From contig JAGBFF010000029.1 of NCBI GenBank assembly GCA_017936615.1, positions 1 through 64,000 of the forward strand: 64,000 nucleotides of DNA. Direction: 5' to 3'. This document shows positions 16,173 through 23,949 of the stretch, one piece after another. The DNA comes from Clostridia bacterium. GTDB taxonomy: Bacteria; Bacillota; Clostridia; Oscillospirales; Acutalibacteraceae. Position 1 is the stretch's first letter. The number at the start of each line of letters is the position of its first letter. The position numbers were made by a program, and so were the translations under genes. A model generated the notes under the pieces. The model was not told the origin of the DNA and did no database searches. It was given only the letters and a program-made list of their open reading frames with translations.

Positions 16173-17813
16173 ATGAAACTGAAGCGCAGTTTGGCAATCG
16201 TGCTGGCTCTGCTCATGGTTCTGCCGTTGGCGGCGTGCAGCAATGCTGCCGACACCGACAAGGACGCGGGCACTGATGTAACGACTGCCAAGCCCACGAC
16301 GGTGACCACCACGGTTGAAGCGTCCGACACCGATCCTACCGGTGACGGCAGCACCGACGAGACCGATCTTTCCTCCGGTGAAGTGGTTACCACGACGACC
16401 GTGACGGATGCTTCCGGCAATCCGGTCACCCAGACTACCAAGCCTGGTGAAATGACTGCGAAGCCCACCACGACCAAGCGCCCGACCAAAACGGAATGGA
16501 CAGCCGGAACTACCGTCCAATCACCGGGCAACACTCTGGGTGCGAAGATCTCCATCAAAGAGGGCACCAAGCCGGTGGAACAGGGCCTGAATTTTGGCGG
16601 AAAAGAGTATCGCTTTGCGTACTACGGTTCTACTTGGGATAAGGATCACACCGACTGGCACAATGATTTTCAAAAACAGTACAATGTGAAACTGGATATA
16701 GACGGTCTTCCCAGTGATGAGTACGTGGCAGCACTGTCTGCGGCGCTGGCTGCCGGCGATCCTTATGACATTGTGTTCCTCTACAACTTCCACTATCCGG
16801 AGCAGATCACCGCGAACGTTATGCAGCCGCTGGATGATTACATCACCACCGCCGATATGTGGGATTCCGACTCCGCCACCACCGGCGGATTCTCCTACTC
16901 ACTGGCTCAGGCGACATCCATGAACGGCCACGTCTACTGCGTCGGTGGCAACTACCTGCAGACCGTGACCTCTATCTGGTACAACAAGAAGGAATTTGCC
17001 AAGGCTGGCTACACCGGCGCAAAGGATCCGCTGGCTCTGTACAATGCAGGCAAGTGGAATTGGCAAACCTTGTACGATATGCTGTATGCTATTCAGAAAC
17101 CCGATAAGGGTATCTATGGCATCAACTGCATTGCTCCGTACTTCAGTCACCAGTTTATCAACTCCTTCAACACCGATCTTGCCAAACTGACCTCCGATGG
17201 TCGCTTGGTCGAGAACCTATCCGACCCGAACCTGTACGCGGCGTACGAGATGCTGCAGAAGTACTGCTACGGCGAGCACAAGGTTGCCAACACGACGGAT
17301 ATTTTTGAGTCCGGTCGTGATCAGTTCATCAACGGAACCACCGTCGCGCAAATCGATCAGATGGGCCATTACTGGACCTACTACGAAAAGATCCCGAAGG
17401 CGTCCGCGTTCGACAAGAGCATGAATAACCTAGGTGTGGTTCCGGTGCCGACCTACGGCAAGAACGCACCCCACTCCGTTTGGGACTGGATGGGCTACGG
17501 CGCCGGCGCCGGTGCTTCCAAGGAAGGTGTTCTGTGCGCCCTCGCGTTTGCGAAGCACGACTCTATCGTCAACCAGAAGCAGGCGTATCATCCGAACATG
17601 CCCGCCGAGATCAAGAAATTGTCCTGTGGTATTTTGGATTCTGATAACCTGATCGGTCCGAAGGACGGCTTCTCGTCCTCCGCCGGTTCGCTGGGCGGCC
17701 TTAATACCACGATCGCCACCGCCATCGCAGTCAACGGTCAGAACATCACGGTTGTGCTGAAGGGCTATAAGAAGGTCGCTCAGAGCATTATCGACACTGC
17801 TCTGAAGGGTTAA
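16173..17813 (+). CDS. Extracellular solute-binding lipoprotein, sugar ABC transporter type
   Basis: A 546-residue lipoprotein. The signal peptide ends in the lipobox LAAC (Cys about residue 22). A long Thr-rich, charged linker (about 30-115) precedes a periplasmic-binding-protein fold of the family-1 (carbohydrate) type, with recognisable segments such as DPYDIVFLYN, the SIWYNKKEFAKAGY motif and a late WDWMGYGAGAG. Such proteins capture oligosaccharides for an ABC importer, but no permease or ATPase genes flank it, so its partner must lie elsewhere. Adjacency to three GH16 enzymes and a GH3 beta-glucosidase suggests beta-glucan oligosaccharides as ligand (inference). Start: ATG 16173 is 9 bases after AAAAGGAG; the ATG at 16164 abuts that site and the ATG at 16128 lacks one. 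Confidence 0.85.
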   Translation: MKLKRSLAIVLALLMVLPLAACSNAADTDKDAGTDVTTAKPTTVTTTVEASDTDPTGDGSTDETDLSSGEVVTTTTVTDASGNPVTQTTKPGEMTAKPTTTKRPTKTEWTAGTTVQSPGNTLGAKISIKEGTKPVEQGLNFGGKEYRFAYYGSTWDKDHTDWHNDFQKQYNVKLDIDGLPSDEYVAALSAALAAGDPYDIVFLYNFHYPEQITANVMQPLDDYITTADMWDSDSATTGGFSYSLAQATSMNGHVYCVGGNYLQTVTSIWYNKKEFAKAGYTGAKDPLALYNAGKWNWQTLYDMLYAIQKPDKGIYGINCIAPYFSHQFINSFNTDLAKLTSDGRLVENLSDPNLYAAYEMLQKYCYGEHKVANTTDIFESGRDQFINGTTVAQIDQMGHYWTYYEKIPKASAFDKSMNNLGVVPVPTYGKNAPHSVWDWMGYGAGAGASKEGVLCALAFAKHDSIVNQKQAYHPNMPAEIKKLSCGILDSDNLIGPKDGFSSSAGSLGGLNTTIATAIAVNGQNITVVLKGYKKVAQSIIDTALKG

Positions 17814-17830
17814 TTCCATTTTTTCGACAA

Positions 17831-17863
17831 AACCGCTCCGTTTGAACACGGGGCGGTTTTTTG
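17831..17863 (+). terminator. Rho-independent terminator
   Basis: AACCGCTCCG (17831-17840) pairs with CGGGGCGGTT (17849-17858) allowing one G-U, followed by a T-run. Confidence 0.88.
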
Positions 17864-17947
17864 TAATGGAACGGCGGGAGAAATGGGTCGAGCCGCTTGA
17901 AATGTAGCAAACAGCAAAAAGTGTCCATAAAAATTCACATTTTGTGC

Positions 17948-17976
17948 TTGTTTGCAGCTATAGATTTCGCTACAAT
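17948..17976 (+). promoter_or_regulatory. Predicted promoter of GH3 gene
   Basis: TTGTTT (17948-17953), 17-base spacer, TACAAT (17971-17976), 32 bases before the start codon. Confidence 0.55.
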
Positions 17977-18008
17977 ACAAGTAAGAACAGTAATCGGAGG
18001 GATGCGGA

Positions 18009-20672
18009 ATGCAGAATCAAACGGAGGCGGCGGTGTGCTGCCGTGCGGTTGCCGCGGACGGTGCGGTGCTGCTGAAAAACGAGGGTGGCGTGCTGCCGCT
18101 GGCGGACGGTGCGCGTGTGGCGTTGTTTGGACGTATTCAGACGAATTATTATAAGAGCGGTACTGGTTCTGGCGGTCTGGTTAACGTGGATCACGTGCCG
18201 AGCATTTTGGAGGCATTGCGCAACGAATCGTCACTGCGGGTGGATGAAGAACTGGTGGCGGTGTACGAGGCGTGGATCACTGAAAATCCCTATGATAACG
18301 GGTGTGGCTGGGGTACGGAGCCGTGGTGCCAGGTAGAAATGCCGCTGGATGCTGCGACGGTCGAGGCAGCAGCTGCACGAAACGATGTGGCGGTGGTCGT
18401 ACTGGGCCGCACGGCTGGCGAAAGCCGTGACAACGCGGACGTTGCGGGCAGTTACCGCTTAAGCGAAGCGGAGGATGCGATGATTGCGGCGGTTTGCGCG
18501 GCATTTGAACGCGTGATCGTGCTGCTGAATGTCGGCAATATGATCGATCTGGGATTCGTTGAGCAGTATGGCGTATCCGCGGTGATGTATTTGTGGCAGG
18601 GCGGTATGTACGGCGCGCTGTCCGCTGCCGACCTGTTGTGCGGCAAGGCGGCACCTGCCGGTCGTTTGCCGGATACACAGCTGCGCACATTGGAAAATCA
18701 TCCGGCGCTTGTCGATTTTGGTAACGAAAACTCGCTGATATATTCCGACGATATTTACGTCGGCTACCGTTATTTTGAGACATTCGAGCCGAACAAAGTG
18801 CTGTATCCGTTCGGCTTTGGCCTGTCCTATACCACGTTTGATATTATCTATACGGCCAAGTGTTGTGCCGACACCGTTACCGTAACGGCGACGGTTACCA
18901 ACTGCGGTGACCGTGTGGGCCGTGAGGTGGTGCAGGCGTATTACGGCGCGCCCTGCGGCAAACTGGGAACGCCTGCCCGTCAGCTTGCCGGTTTTGCCAA
19001 GACCCGCGTACTGCAGCCCGGGGAGAGCGAGACGCTGACCGTTTCCTTTCCGCTTACGGCGATGGCGTCGTATGACGACGAGGGCGTGACGGGTCATCGC
19101 TCCTGCTACGTGCTGGAGGCGGGCGACTACACGGTGTTTGCAGGCACGGACGTGCGTGCTGCACAGCCGGTATTGACCGTGACGTTGGACGAGACAGTGA
19201 CGAAGCAGTGTGACGAGGCGTTTGCGCCGGTGCAGGCATTTGACCGCTTGTGTGCGGAGGGCGACGATCGTCGTGCGGTGTACCGTCCCACACCGCTGCG
19301 TACGGTGGATATGGCGGCGCGTATTCAGGAGCGATTGCCGAAAGAGATCCCGTTTACGGATGACGTTGGCATCCAACTTGCGGACGTGGTGGAGGGCCGC
19401 CACACGATGGATGAGTTTATCGCGGAGCTGACCGACACCGACCTGTGCGCGCTGATGTGCGGAGAAGGGCCCAGCAGCCCGAAGGCAAACCCTGGCGCGG
19501 TGGGTGCGTTCGGCGGTATGACGCGCGCCCTACAGGCTCTCGGTGTGCCGCCGATGTGCGTGGCGGACGGCCCGTCGGGCATCCGTATGGACGACGGCTC
19601 CAAGGCGACCTCGTTCCCCAACGGCACGCTGATCGCGTCGACGTGGGACGAAGCGGCGGCGGAAGCACTGTTTGCGTTTGCAGGTGAAGAGATGATCCGG
19701 TATCAGGTGGACAGCCTGCTCGGCCCCGGTGTCAACCTACACCGTCATCCGCTGAACGGTCGTAACTTTGAATATTTTTCGGAGGATCCGCTGCTGACCG
19801 GTAAGCTGGCGGCGGCGATCACCCGCGGTGTGGCACAGCACGGTGTCGGCACGACCATCAAGCACTTCTGTGCTAACAATCAGGAGCTGGCACGCAACGA
19901 TCTGGACGTCGTGGTGTCGGAGCGCGCGTTGCGTGAGGTGTACCTGCGGTGCTTTGAGATTCCCGTGCGCGAGGGCGGCGACAATCTGTCGATTATGACG
20001 TCGTACAACCGTGTCAACGGGCGCTGGAATGCCTCGCAGTACGATCTGAACACCACCATCCTGCGTGGTGAGTGGGGCTTTGACGGCTTCGTGATGACCG
20101 ATTGGTGGGCGAAGAGCAACGACGAGGGCGGCGAGGGTAGCGTGGAAAACCTCCGCGCGATGGTACGCTCGCAGAACGACGTGTTTATGGTATGTGCCGA
20201 TACGCTGAAGCATAAGCACAACCTCAAGGAGTCGCTGGCGGACGGCACGCTGACGCGCGGTGAGCTGCAGCGCTGTGCCGCCAACCTGCTGCGGTATATG
20301 CTGGTTTCGCAGGCGATGAAACGCGTGATGCGCGACGGGATGCCGCCGTTTCCCGATGAGGACGATATGCTGGTGACGGTGGCGCAGTGGGAAAATCCGC
20401 CGTCCAAAACAGTGCTGCCGTGTGCGTTTGGTCACGAAAAGCCTGTTGAAGTGCGGGTGGTGTATTCCTGTGACGCGCCCGAGCTGGCGCAGGTGGAGCT
20501 GCGTGTTCGTATTGATGGGCACAGCAAGGTCGTGGCAACGGTGAGTAATACCGGCGGTACCACGGCATCGGTCGTACAGCGCGTTCAGGTGCCGTACGCG
20601 GAGCACCCCATTGAATTGGCTACGCACCCGTCGGTTCGGGTGAGAAAGCTGGTTATTCGACAGATACGGTAA
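18009..20672 (+). CDS. Beta-glucosidase, GH3 family, permuted domain order
   Basis: An 887-residue enzyme without a signal peptide, so expected in the cytoplasm, where it would release glucose from imported beta-glucosides. The usual GH3 order is reversed: the alpha/beta sandwich domain comes first (about 10-270, starting AADGAVLLKNEGGVLPL and ending PFGFGLSYT), then a fibronectin-III-like domain (about 275-395), then the TIM-barrel domain (about 467-795) with DGPSGIR, the KHF motif of the substrate pocket and the nucleophile D698 in GFVMTDWW. This permuted arrangement is known from Ruminococcus albus and Butyrivibrio fibrisolvens beta-glucosidases. An approximately 85-residue C-terminal extension is not assigned. 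Ribosome site CGGAGGGA precedes the ATG. It is flanked by its own promoter and terminator but sits directly after the sugar-binding lipoprotein. Confidence 0.93.
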   Translation: MQNQTEAAVCCRAVAADGAVLLKNEGGVLPLADGARVALFGRIQTNYYKSGTGSGGLVNVDHVPSILEALRNESSLRVDEELVAVYEAWITENPYDNGCGWGTEPWCQVEMPLDAATVEAAAARNDVAVVVLGRTAGESRDNADVAGSYRLSEAEDAMIAAVCAAFERVIVLLNVGNMIDLGFVEQYGVSAVMYLWQGGMYGALSAADLLCGKAAPAGRLPDTQLRTLENHPALVDFGNENSLIYSDDIYVGYRYFETFEPNKVLYPFGFGLSYTTFDIIYTAKCCADTVTVTATVTNCGDRVGREVVQAYYGAPCGKLGTPARQLAGFAKTRVLQPGESETLTVSFPLTAMASYDDEGVTGHRSCYVLEAGDYTVFAGTDVRAAQPVLTVTLDETVTKQCDEAFAPVQAFDRLCAEGDDRRAVYRPTPLRTVDMAARIQERLPKEIPFTDDVGIQLADVVEGRHTMDEFIAELTDTDLCALMCGEGPSSPKANPGAVGAFGGMTRALQALGVPPMCVADGPSGIRMDDGSKATSFPNGTLIASTWDEAAAEALFAFAGEEMIRYQVDSLLGPGVNLHRHPLNGRNFEYFSEDPLLTGKLAAAITRGVAQHGVGTTIKHFCANNQELARNDLDVVVSERALREVYLRCFEIPVREGGDNLSIMTSYNRVNGRWNASQYDLNTTILRGEWGFDGFVMTDWWAKSNDEGGEGSVENLRAMVRSQNDVFMVCADTLKHKHNLKESLADGTLTRGELQRCAANLLRYMLVSQAMKRVMRDGMPPFPDEDDMLVTVAQWENPPSKTVLPCAFGHEKPVEVRVVYSCDAPELAQVELRVRIDGHSKVVATVSNTGGTTASVVQRVQVPYAEHPIELATHPSVRVRKLVIRQIR

Positions 20673-20677
20673 TTCAA

Positions 20678-20709
20678 CAGCGACCAAGGCGCAGCCTTGG
20701 TCGCTGTTT
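20678..20709 (+). terminator. Rho-independent terminator
   Basis: CAGCGACCAAGGC/GCCTTGGTCGCTG, a perfect 13-bp stem with a 3-base loop, followed by TTTATG. The T-run is short. Confidence 0.8.
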
Positions 20710-20728
20710 ATGTAAAACTCCATTTTAC

Positions 20729-20757
20729 TTGAAAAACTGCAGAAAAACTGATATAAT
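20729..20757 (+). promoter_or_regulatory. Predicted promoter
   Basis: TTGAAA (20729-20734), 17-base spacer, TATAAT (20752-20757), 63 bases before the membrane-protein start. Confidence 0.75.
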
Positions 20758-20819
20758 AATCAAGAATAGGCTGTGTATATCTGTTCGGAAACAAGCAAAA
20801 AAGAAAGGAATTAACGTCT

Positions 20820-21542
20820 ATGGCACGAGAACGGTATCTGCGAGGGGTGGATCCGGAGGAATTAAAAAAACAGCCAAAAGCAGAGAAGCCGATGACGCCG
20901 CAGGGGCGGTGGGAGAATTTCTGGTACCACCACAAGTGGAAGGTCGTTTTCGGTGGTGCGTTTCTGGCGATTGGCGCGTTTTTGCTCGTTCACACCTTAA
21001 GCCGTACCAAACCGGATTATATGATCTGCATGGTGGCAATGGACGGGGTCAGCCCGTACGCGGATGCGCGACTGGAGGAGCTCCTTGAGCAGTACGGCGA
21101 GGACCTCAACGGTGACGGCGAAGTTATGGTGGAGATCCAATGCCTGAACGTTGCGGCGAGTACGGCGGAGGTTTCCAATCCCGAGGCCGTTACCAGCCAG
21201 CAGGCGGTGCTTGGTCATATGACGGCGAAGGACGTCGATCGGTGGGCGATGGCGCCGGAATACTATACCACCTCTATCCGCAGTGCGCTGGGGGATGAGT
21301 CGAAATTCTTCCTGCCGCTTCCGACGATGCAGGGTGTTCCCGGCGTGGGCGATAAGGGCGTTTACTGGAATTGGGAGGGCCTGCCGCTTCTGGAAAGCGA
21401 CGAGGAGCTGGAGACGATGCCCGATGTGCTGTACTGGGGCGTTGCCAACTGGGAAAACGCAACCGAAGAGGATCGGACACGCGCGGCGGATATGATGAAA
21501 TTGCTGGAAAAATTCGCCAAGGATCAGACACGGTCGAAATAG
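20820..21542 (+). CDS. Single-pass membrane protein of unknown function
   Basis: A 240-residue protein I do not recognise. A charged N-terminus (about 1-38, Lys/Pro-rich) is followed by one transmembrane helix (about 40-61, VVFGGAFLAIGAFLLVH) and an outside domain of about 175 residues, rich in acidic residues, Met and Trp, with no cysteine cluster or catalytic motif apparent. The positive residues before the helix favour an N-in orientation. Ribosome site AGAAAGGAA precedes the ATG. It is one of the very few genes here ending in TAG, which matters for judging the internal TAG in the LTA-synthase-like gene. The neighbour downstream is a tiny Asn/Gln/Lys-rich ORF 80 bases away, possibly co-transcribed. 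Confidence 0.8.
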   Translation: MARERYLRGVDPEELKKQPKAEKPMTPQGRWENFWYHHKWKVVFGGAFLAIGAFLLVHTLSRTKPDYMICMVAMDGVSPYADARLEELLEQYGEDLNGDGEVMVEIQCLNVAASTAEVSNPEAVTSQQAVLGHMTAKDVDRWAMAPEYYTTSIRSALGDESKFFLPLPTMQGVPGVGDKGVYWNWEGLPLLESDEELETMPDVLYWGVANWENATEEDRTRAADMMKLLEKFAKDQTRSK

Positions 21543-21622
21543 GCGCATAGGACGAGTCGAAACGGACATACTAGCGATGACGTCATTTGGCGTCAGAAAC
21601 TAACCGAGGGAGGCTCACCGGT

Positions 21623-21751
21623 ATGTACGACCAGAACCAGAATAAGCAGAACAACCAGAACCAGCAGAACAAACAGAATCAGCAGAATAAGCAGAGCAAC
21701 CAGAACAAGCAGGATCAGCAGAACAAGAAAAACAACAATAACAACTTCTGA
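21623..21751 (+). CDS. 42-residue Asn/Gln/Lys-rich protein of unknown function
   Basis: A short reading frame beginning MYDQNQNKQNN and made almost wholly of Asn, Gln and Lys (with three Asp or Ser and one Tyr and Phe), ending NNNNNF. GGAGG lies 9 bases before the ATG and a GC-rich hairpin with T-run follows the stop, so it looks like a real expressed gene rather than chance. Low-complexity AAC/CAG/AAG codons dominate. Similar short N/Q/K-rich proteins occur in Clostridia, but I know no function; intrinsic disorder, spore or nucleic-acid association are only guesses. Confidence 0.65.
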   Translation: MYDQNQNKQNNQNQQNKQNQQNKQSNQNKQDQQNKKNNNNNF

Positions 21752-21766
21752 TCGGCAAAGCAGGAA

Positions 21767-21801
21767 GCGGGTGTCACTCTTCGGAGCGGCGCCCGCTTTT
21801 A
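21767..21801 (+). terminator. Rho-independent terminator
   Basis: AGCGGGTGTC (21767-21776) pairs with GGCGCCCGCT (21788-21797) using two G-U pairs, followed by TTTT. Confidence 0.7.
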
Positions 21802-21831
21802 GCAGTTTCGGCGGCACGATGATAAAGACAC

Positions 21832-21860
21832 TTGCGTTTTGCGGCAGAACATGGTAAAAT
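21832..21860 (+). promoter_or_regulatory. Predicted promoter of DivIVA-like gene
   Basis: TTGCGT (21832-21837), 17-base spacer, TAAAAT (21855-21860). Confidence 0.55.
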
Positions 21861-21892
21861 AAGCGAGACATGGCTGAAAGGATGGGGAATCT

Positions 21893-22480
21893 ATGAGCGA
21901 ACGGTATGGTTTTCGCACCAGTTTTCGCGGTTTTTCCCGACAGGATGTATTGACCCATATTGACGAGCTGCGCGCGACCTTCCACGAAGAAACGTCGGAG
22001 CGCGATGCCGAGATCGCCTCGCTGAAGGCGCAGCTTGATGAGGCGCGCCAGCGGTTGGCGGATGTGGCAACGGCTGAGCAGCGCGAAACACAGTTGCGTG
22101 CCGAGTTGGAGACGGGGCAAGAGGCGGTACGTGCGCTTACGGCGCAGAATGAGCAGCTTGCGGCACAGCTTATGCAGGCACAGGAGGCTATCAACGCCAG
22201 CCGCGAGCAGGAGCTGTCGGAAGCGTTGTCCGAGACGCGCGCGGAGATACAGTCCTTCCGTGATCGGGAGACGGCGCTGAATTCGCAGTTGGTGGAAACG
22301 CATCAGGCGGTCGCCGCGCTGTGGCAGGATAAGGAGGCGTTGGAGCGCAAGCTTGCTGCTGCCGCTTCGTTTGCCGATACGCTGCAGGCACAGGTCGAGG
22401 AACTCAAAGTACAGCTCGGCGGTGCAGCCGCAGTGGAGGAAAAGCCGACAGAAAAACCGATGGAACGGTGGTTGTTTTAA
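21893..22480 (+). CDS. DivIVA-like coiled-coil protein
   Basis: A 195-residue protein. The N-terminus YGFRTSFRGFSRQDVLTHID resembles the membrane-binding N-terminal motif of DivIVA/GpsB proteins (F..GF.R.DV..yI), which place cell-division or cell-wall machinery at curved membrane. Residues about 25-175 are a continuous heptad-type coiled coil rich in Glu, Ala, Gln and Leu with no helix-breaking residues, and the tail is short and charged. Clostridial genomes often carry several such proteins with variable roles. AAAGGATGGGG precedes the ATG. The 52-base gap to the PC4-like gene shows no clear terminator. DivIVA similarity is clear at the N-terminus; a division role is inferred. Confidence 0.75.
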   Translation: MSERYGFRTSFRGFSRQDVLTHIDELRATFHEETSERDAEIASLKAQLDEARQRLADVATAEQRETQLRAELETGQEAVRALTAQNEQLAAQLMQAQEAINASREQELSEALSETRAEIQSFRDRETALNSQLVETHQAVAALWQDKEALERKLAAAASFADTLQAQVEELKVQLGGAAAVEEKPTEKPMERWLF

Positions 22481-22532
22481 CCGCCGCGGCATATAATGGG
22501 ATTAATTATTTGACATAAAGGAGTAATGCAAT

Positions 22533-22754
22533 ATGGCAGAATTGAAGTATGAGGTCGTTAAAGAACTGGGCGTCCTGTCCGAGTCACCGACCGGTTGGCG
22601 CAAGGAAATCAACTTGGTGAGCTGGAACGACCGCGATCCCAAGTACGATATCCGTGACTGGGCACCCGACCGCGCCAAGATGGGCAAGGGCGTTACCCTG
22701 ACCGCTGATGAGGTCATTCTGCTGCGCGACTTGCTGGGCGAGATCGACCTGTAA
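22533..22754 (+). CDS. YdbC family PC4/p15-like DNA-binding protein
   Basis: A 73-residue protein matching the bacterial YdbC version of the transcription coactivator PC4 family: the characteristic GWRKEINLVSWNDRDPKYDI and the following RDWAPDR and MGKGVTLT segments are nearly consensus. PC4 folds bind single-stranded DNA as dimers; the cellular role of YdbC is not well defined. Ribosome site AAAGGAG is 8 bases before the ATG. uppP starts 12 bases after its stop, so the two are probably co-transcribed. Confidence 0.9.
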   Translation: MAELKYEVVKELGVLSESPTGWRKEINLVSWNDRDPKYDIRDWAPDRAKMGKGVTLTADEVILLRDLLGEIDL

Positions 22755-22766
22755 GAGGCCGTCGCT

Positions 22767-23615
22767 ATGGATGTGATCTGGGAGATACTTAAGGCGGTGC
22801 TGCAGGGCGTGGTGCAGGGCATCACCGAATGGCTGCCGATCAGCAGTACCGGGCATCTGATCCTGGTCGATCAGTTTTTACCCTTTTCCTTTTCGCAGGA
22901 ATTTTTTGATCTGTTCAAGGTGTTGATCCAGCTCGGCTCGATCTTCGCCGTAGTGGTGCTGTTTTTCCGCAAGCTCAATCCCTTTTCGCGGATGAAAACC
23001 CCGCAGCAGCGCACCGCGACGTGGAAGCTGTGGCTGATGGTACTCATTGCCGGCGTTCCGACCATGGCGGTGGGGTTGCCGCTGGATGATGTGGTGGACG
23101 AACACCTGTCCGACCCGCTCGTCATCGCGCTGACACTGTTTGTGTACGGTGTCCTGTTTTTGTGGATGGAGAGCCGCGACCGCACCCCTCGCTTCCACGA
23201 GCCGAACGACATCGGCTGGAAAACGGCATTGTGCATGGGCTGTTTTCAGGCACTGGCGCTCATCCCCGGCACCTCGCGTTCCGGCGCGACCATCCTCGGT
23301 GCAGTGCTGCTGGGTTGCTCGCGGTATGCGGCGGCAGAGTTCTCGTTCTTTATGGCGATTCCCGCCATGGCGGGTGCCAGCGGCCTCAAGGTGCTGAAAT
23401 TTCTCATGGATGGCTTATCGCTGTCGTGGCAGGAATGGCTGGTGCTGGCGGTCGGCATGATCGTTTCCTTCGTGGTGTCGCTGCTCGTTATCCGTTTCCT
23501 GATGGATTTCATCAAAAAGCACGATTTCAAGCCGTTCGGCTGGTATCGTATCGTGCTGAGTGCGGTGCTCGCCGTGCTGATACTGACCGGTATGCTGAGC
23601 AGCGATATTGTGTAA
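22767..23615 (+). CDS. uppP: Undecaprenyl-diphosphatase
   Basis: A 282-residue polytopic membrane enzyme (UppP/BacA family) that dephosphorylates undecaprenyl diphosphate to recycle the carrier for peptidoglycan and teichoic-acid synthesis. The two family motifs are present: QGITEWLPISSTGHL near residue 15 and PGTSRSGATI near 165, carrying the catalytic Glu/Ser/Arg residues. Seven or eight hydrophobic segments are visible. Length is typical. The start follows AAGAGG-type spacing 12 bases after the YdbC stop. It may confer basal bacitracin tolerance, as known for the family. Confidence 0.97.
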   Translation: MDVIWEILKAVLQGVVQGITEWLPISSTGHLILVDQFLPFSFSQEFFDLFKVLIQLGSIFAVVVLFFRKLNPFSRMKTPQQRTATWKLWLMVLIAGVPTMAVGLPLDDVVDEHLSDPLVIALTLFVYGVLFLWMESRDRTPRFHEPNDIGWKTALCMGCFQALALIPGTSRSGATILGAVLLGCSRYAAAEFSFFMAIPAMAGASGLKVLKFLMDGLSLSWQEWLVLAVGMIVSFVVSLLVIRFLMDFIKKHDFKPFGWYRIVLSAVLAVLILTGMLSSDIV

Positions 23616-23620
23616 CACCG

Positions 23621-23656
23621 CAGCGTCCCGACCATTTCGTCGGGGCGCTGTTCTTT
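23621..23656 (+). terminator. Terminator after uppP
   Basis: CAGCGTCCCGAC (23621-23632) pairs with GTCGGGGCGCTG (23639-23650) with one G-U, followed by TTCTTT. Confidence 0.75.
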
Positions 23657-23730
23657 GCTAAGATGCAACAAATCTCCATAAGGTCGCGTCAAATCCTACT
23701 GGCGGCGTGAAGGAAAACGCGATATAGTTA

Positions 23731-23816
23731 TAGACAGACAGGTTGCTGTGAAAACAGCGCTCCCCTCCTGTCTCCTGGGAACGGAACGGCGCACTGTGCG
23801 GTGCGTCGTTTCATTT
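23731..23816 (+). other. Structured intergenic segment, possible small RNA or leader
   Basis: Between uppP and recA: AGACAGG (23736-23742) pairs with CCTGTCT (23767-23773), enclosing a GCTGT-GAAA-ACAGC stem-loop (23745-23758); a second hairpin AACGGCGCAC/GTGCGTCGTT (23785-23810, one G-U) is followed by TTCATTTT. No open frame with a ribosome site occupies it. It matches no RNA family I can name and only a weak promoter-like TATAGT is visible in front. Confidence 0.35.
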
Positions 23817-23858
23817 TGCGAAAAACGAAACATTTGTTCGATTTTTTCGCAAAACCCC

Positions 23859-23887
23859 TTGATTTCCGTGAAAATATGCGGTATACT
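23859..23887 (+). promoter_or_regulatory. Predicted recA promoter
   Basis: TTGATT (23859-23864), 17-base spacer, TATACT (23882-23887), 62 bases before the recA start. Confidence 0.8.
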
Positions 23888-23910
23888 GGGTACATCACGG
23901 AAACGAAATG

Positions 23911-23929
23911 CGTTCGGATATACCGAACG
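23911..23929 (+). repeat. Inverted repeat in the recA leader
   Basis: CGTTCGG and CCGAACG flank ATATA. The arms contain GTTC and GAAC in the reverse order of a Bacillus-type LexA box (GAAC-N4-GTTC), so it is not a standard SOS site. It sits just before the ribosome site, so an RNA hairpin affecting recA translation is equally possible. Confidence 0.5.
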
Positions 23930-23949
23930 GGAAATGAGGATGATTTCGC

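Noticed and set aside
21623..21751. CRISPR-like or satellite repeat
   Set aside because: The AACCAG-type repetition comes from Asn/Gln/Lys codons of a small ORF, without regular repeat-spacer structure.
23826..23840. LexA-box-like sequence upstream of the recA promoter
   Set aside because: CGAAA-N5-GTTCG resembles the Bacillus SOS box but the spacing is one base too long and one half is mismatched; not strong enough to call.
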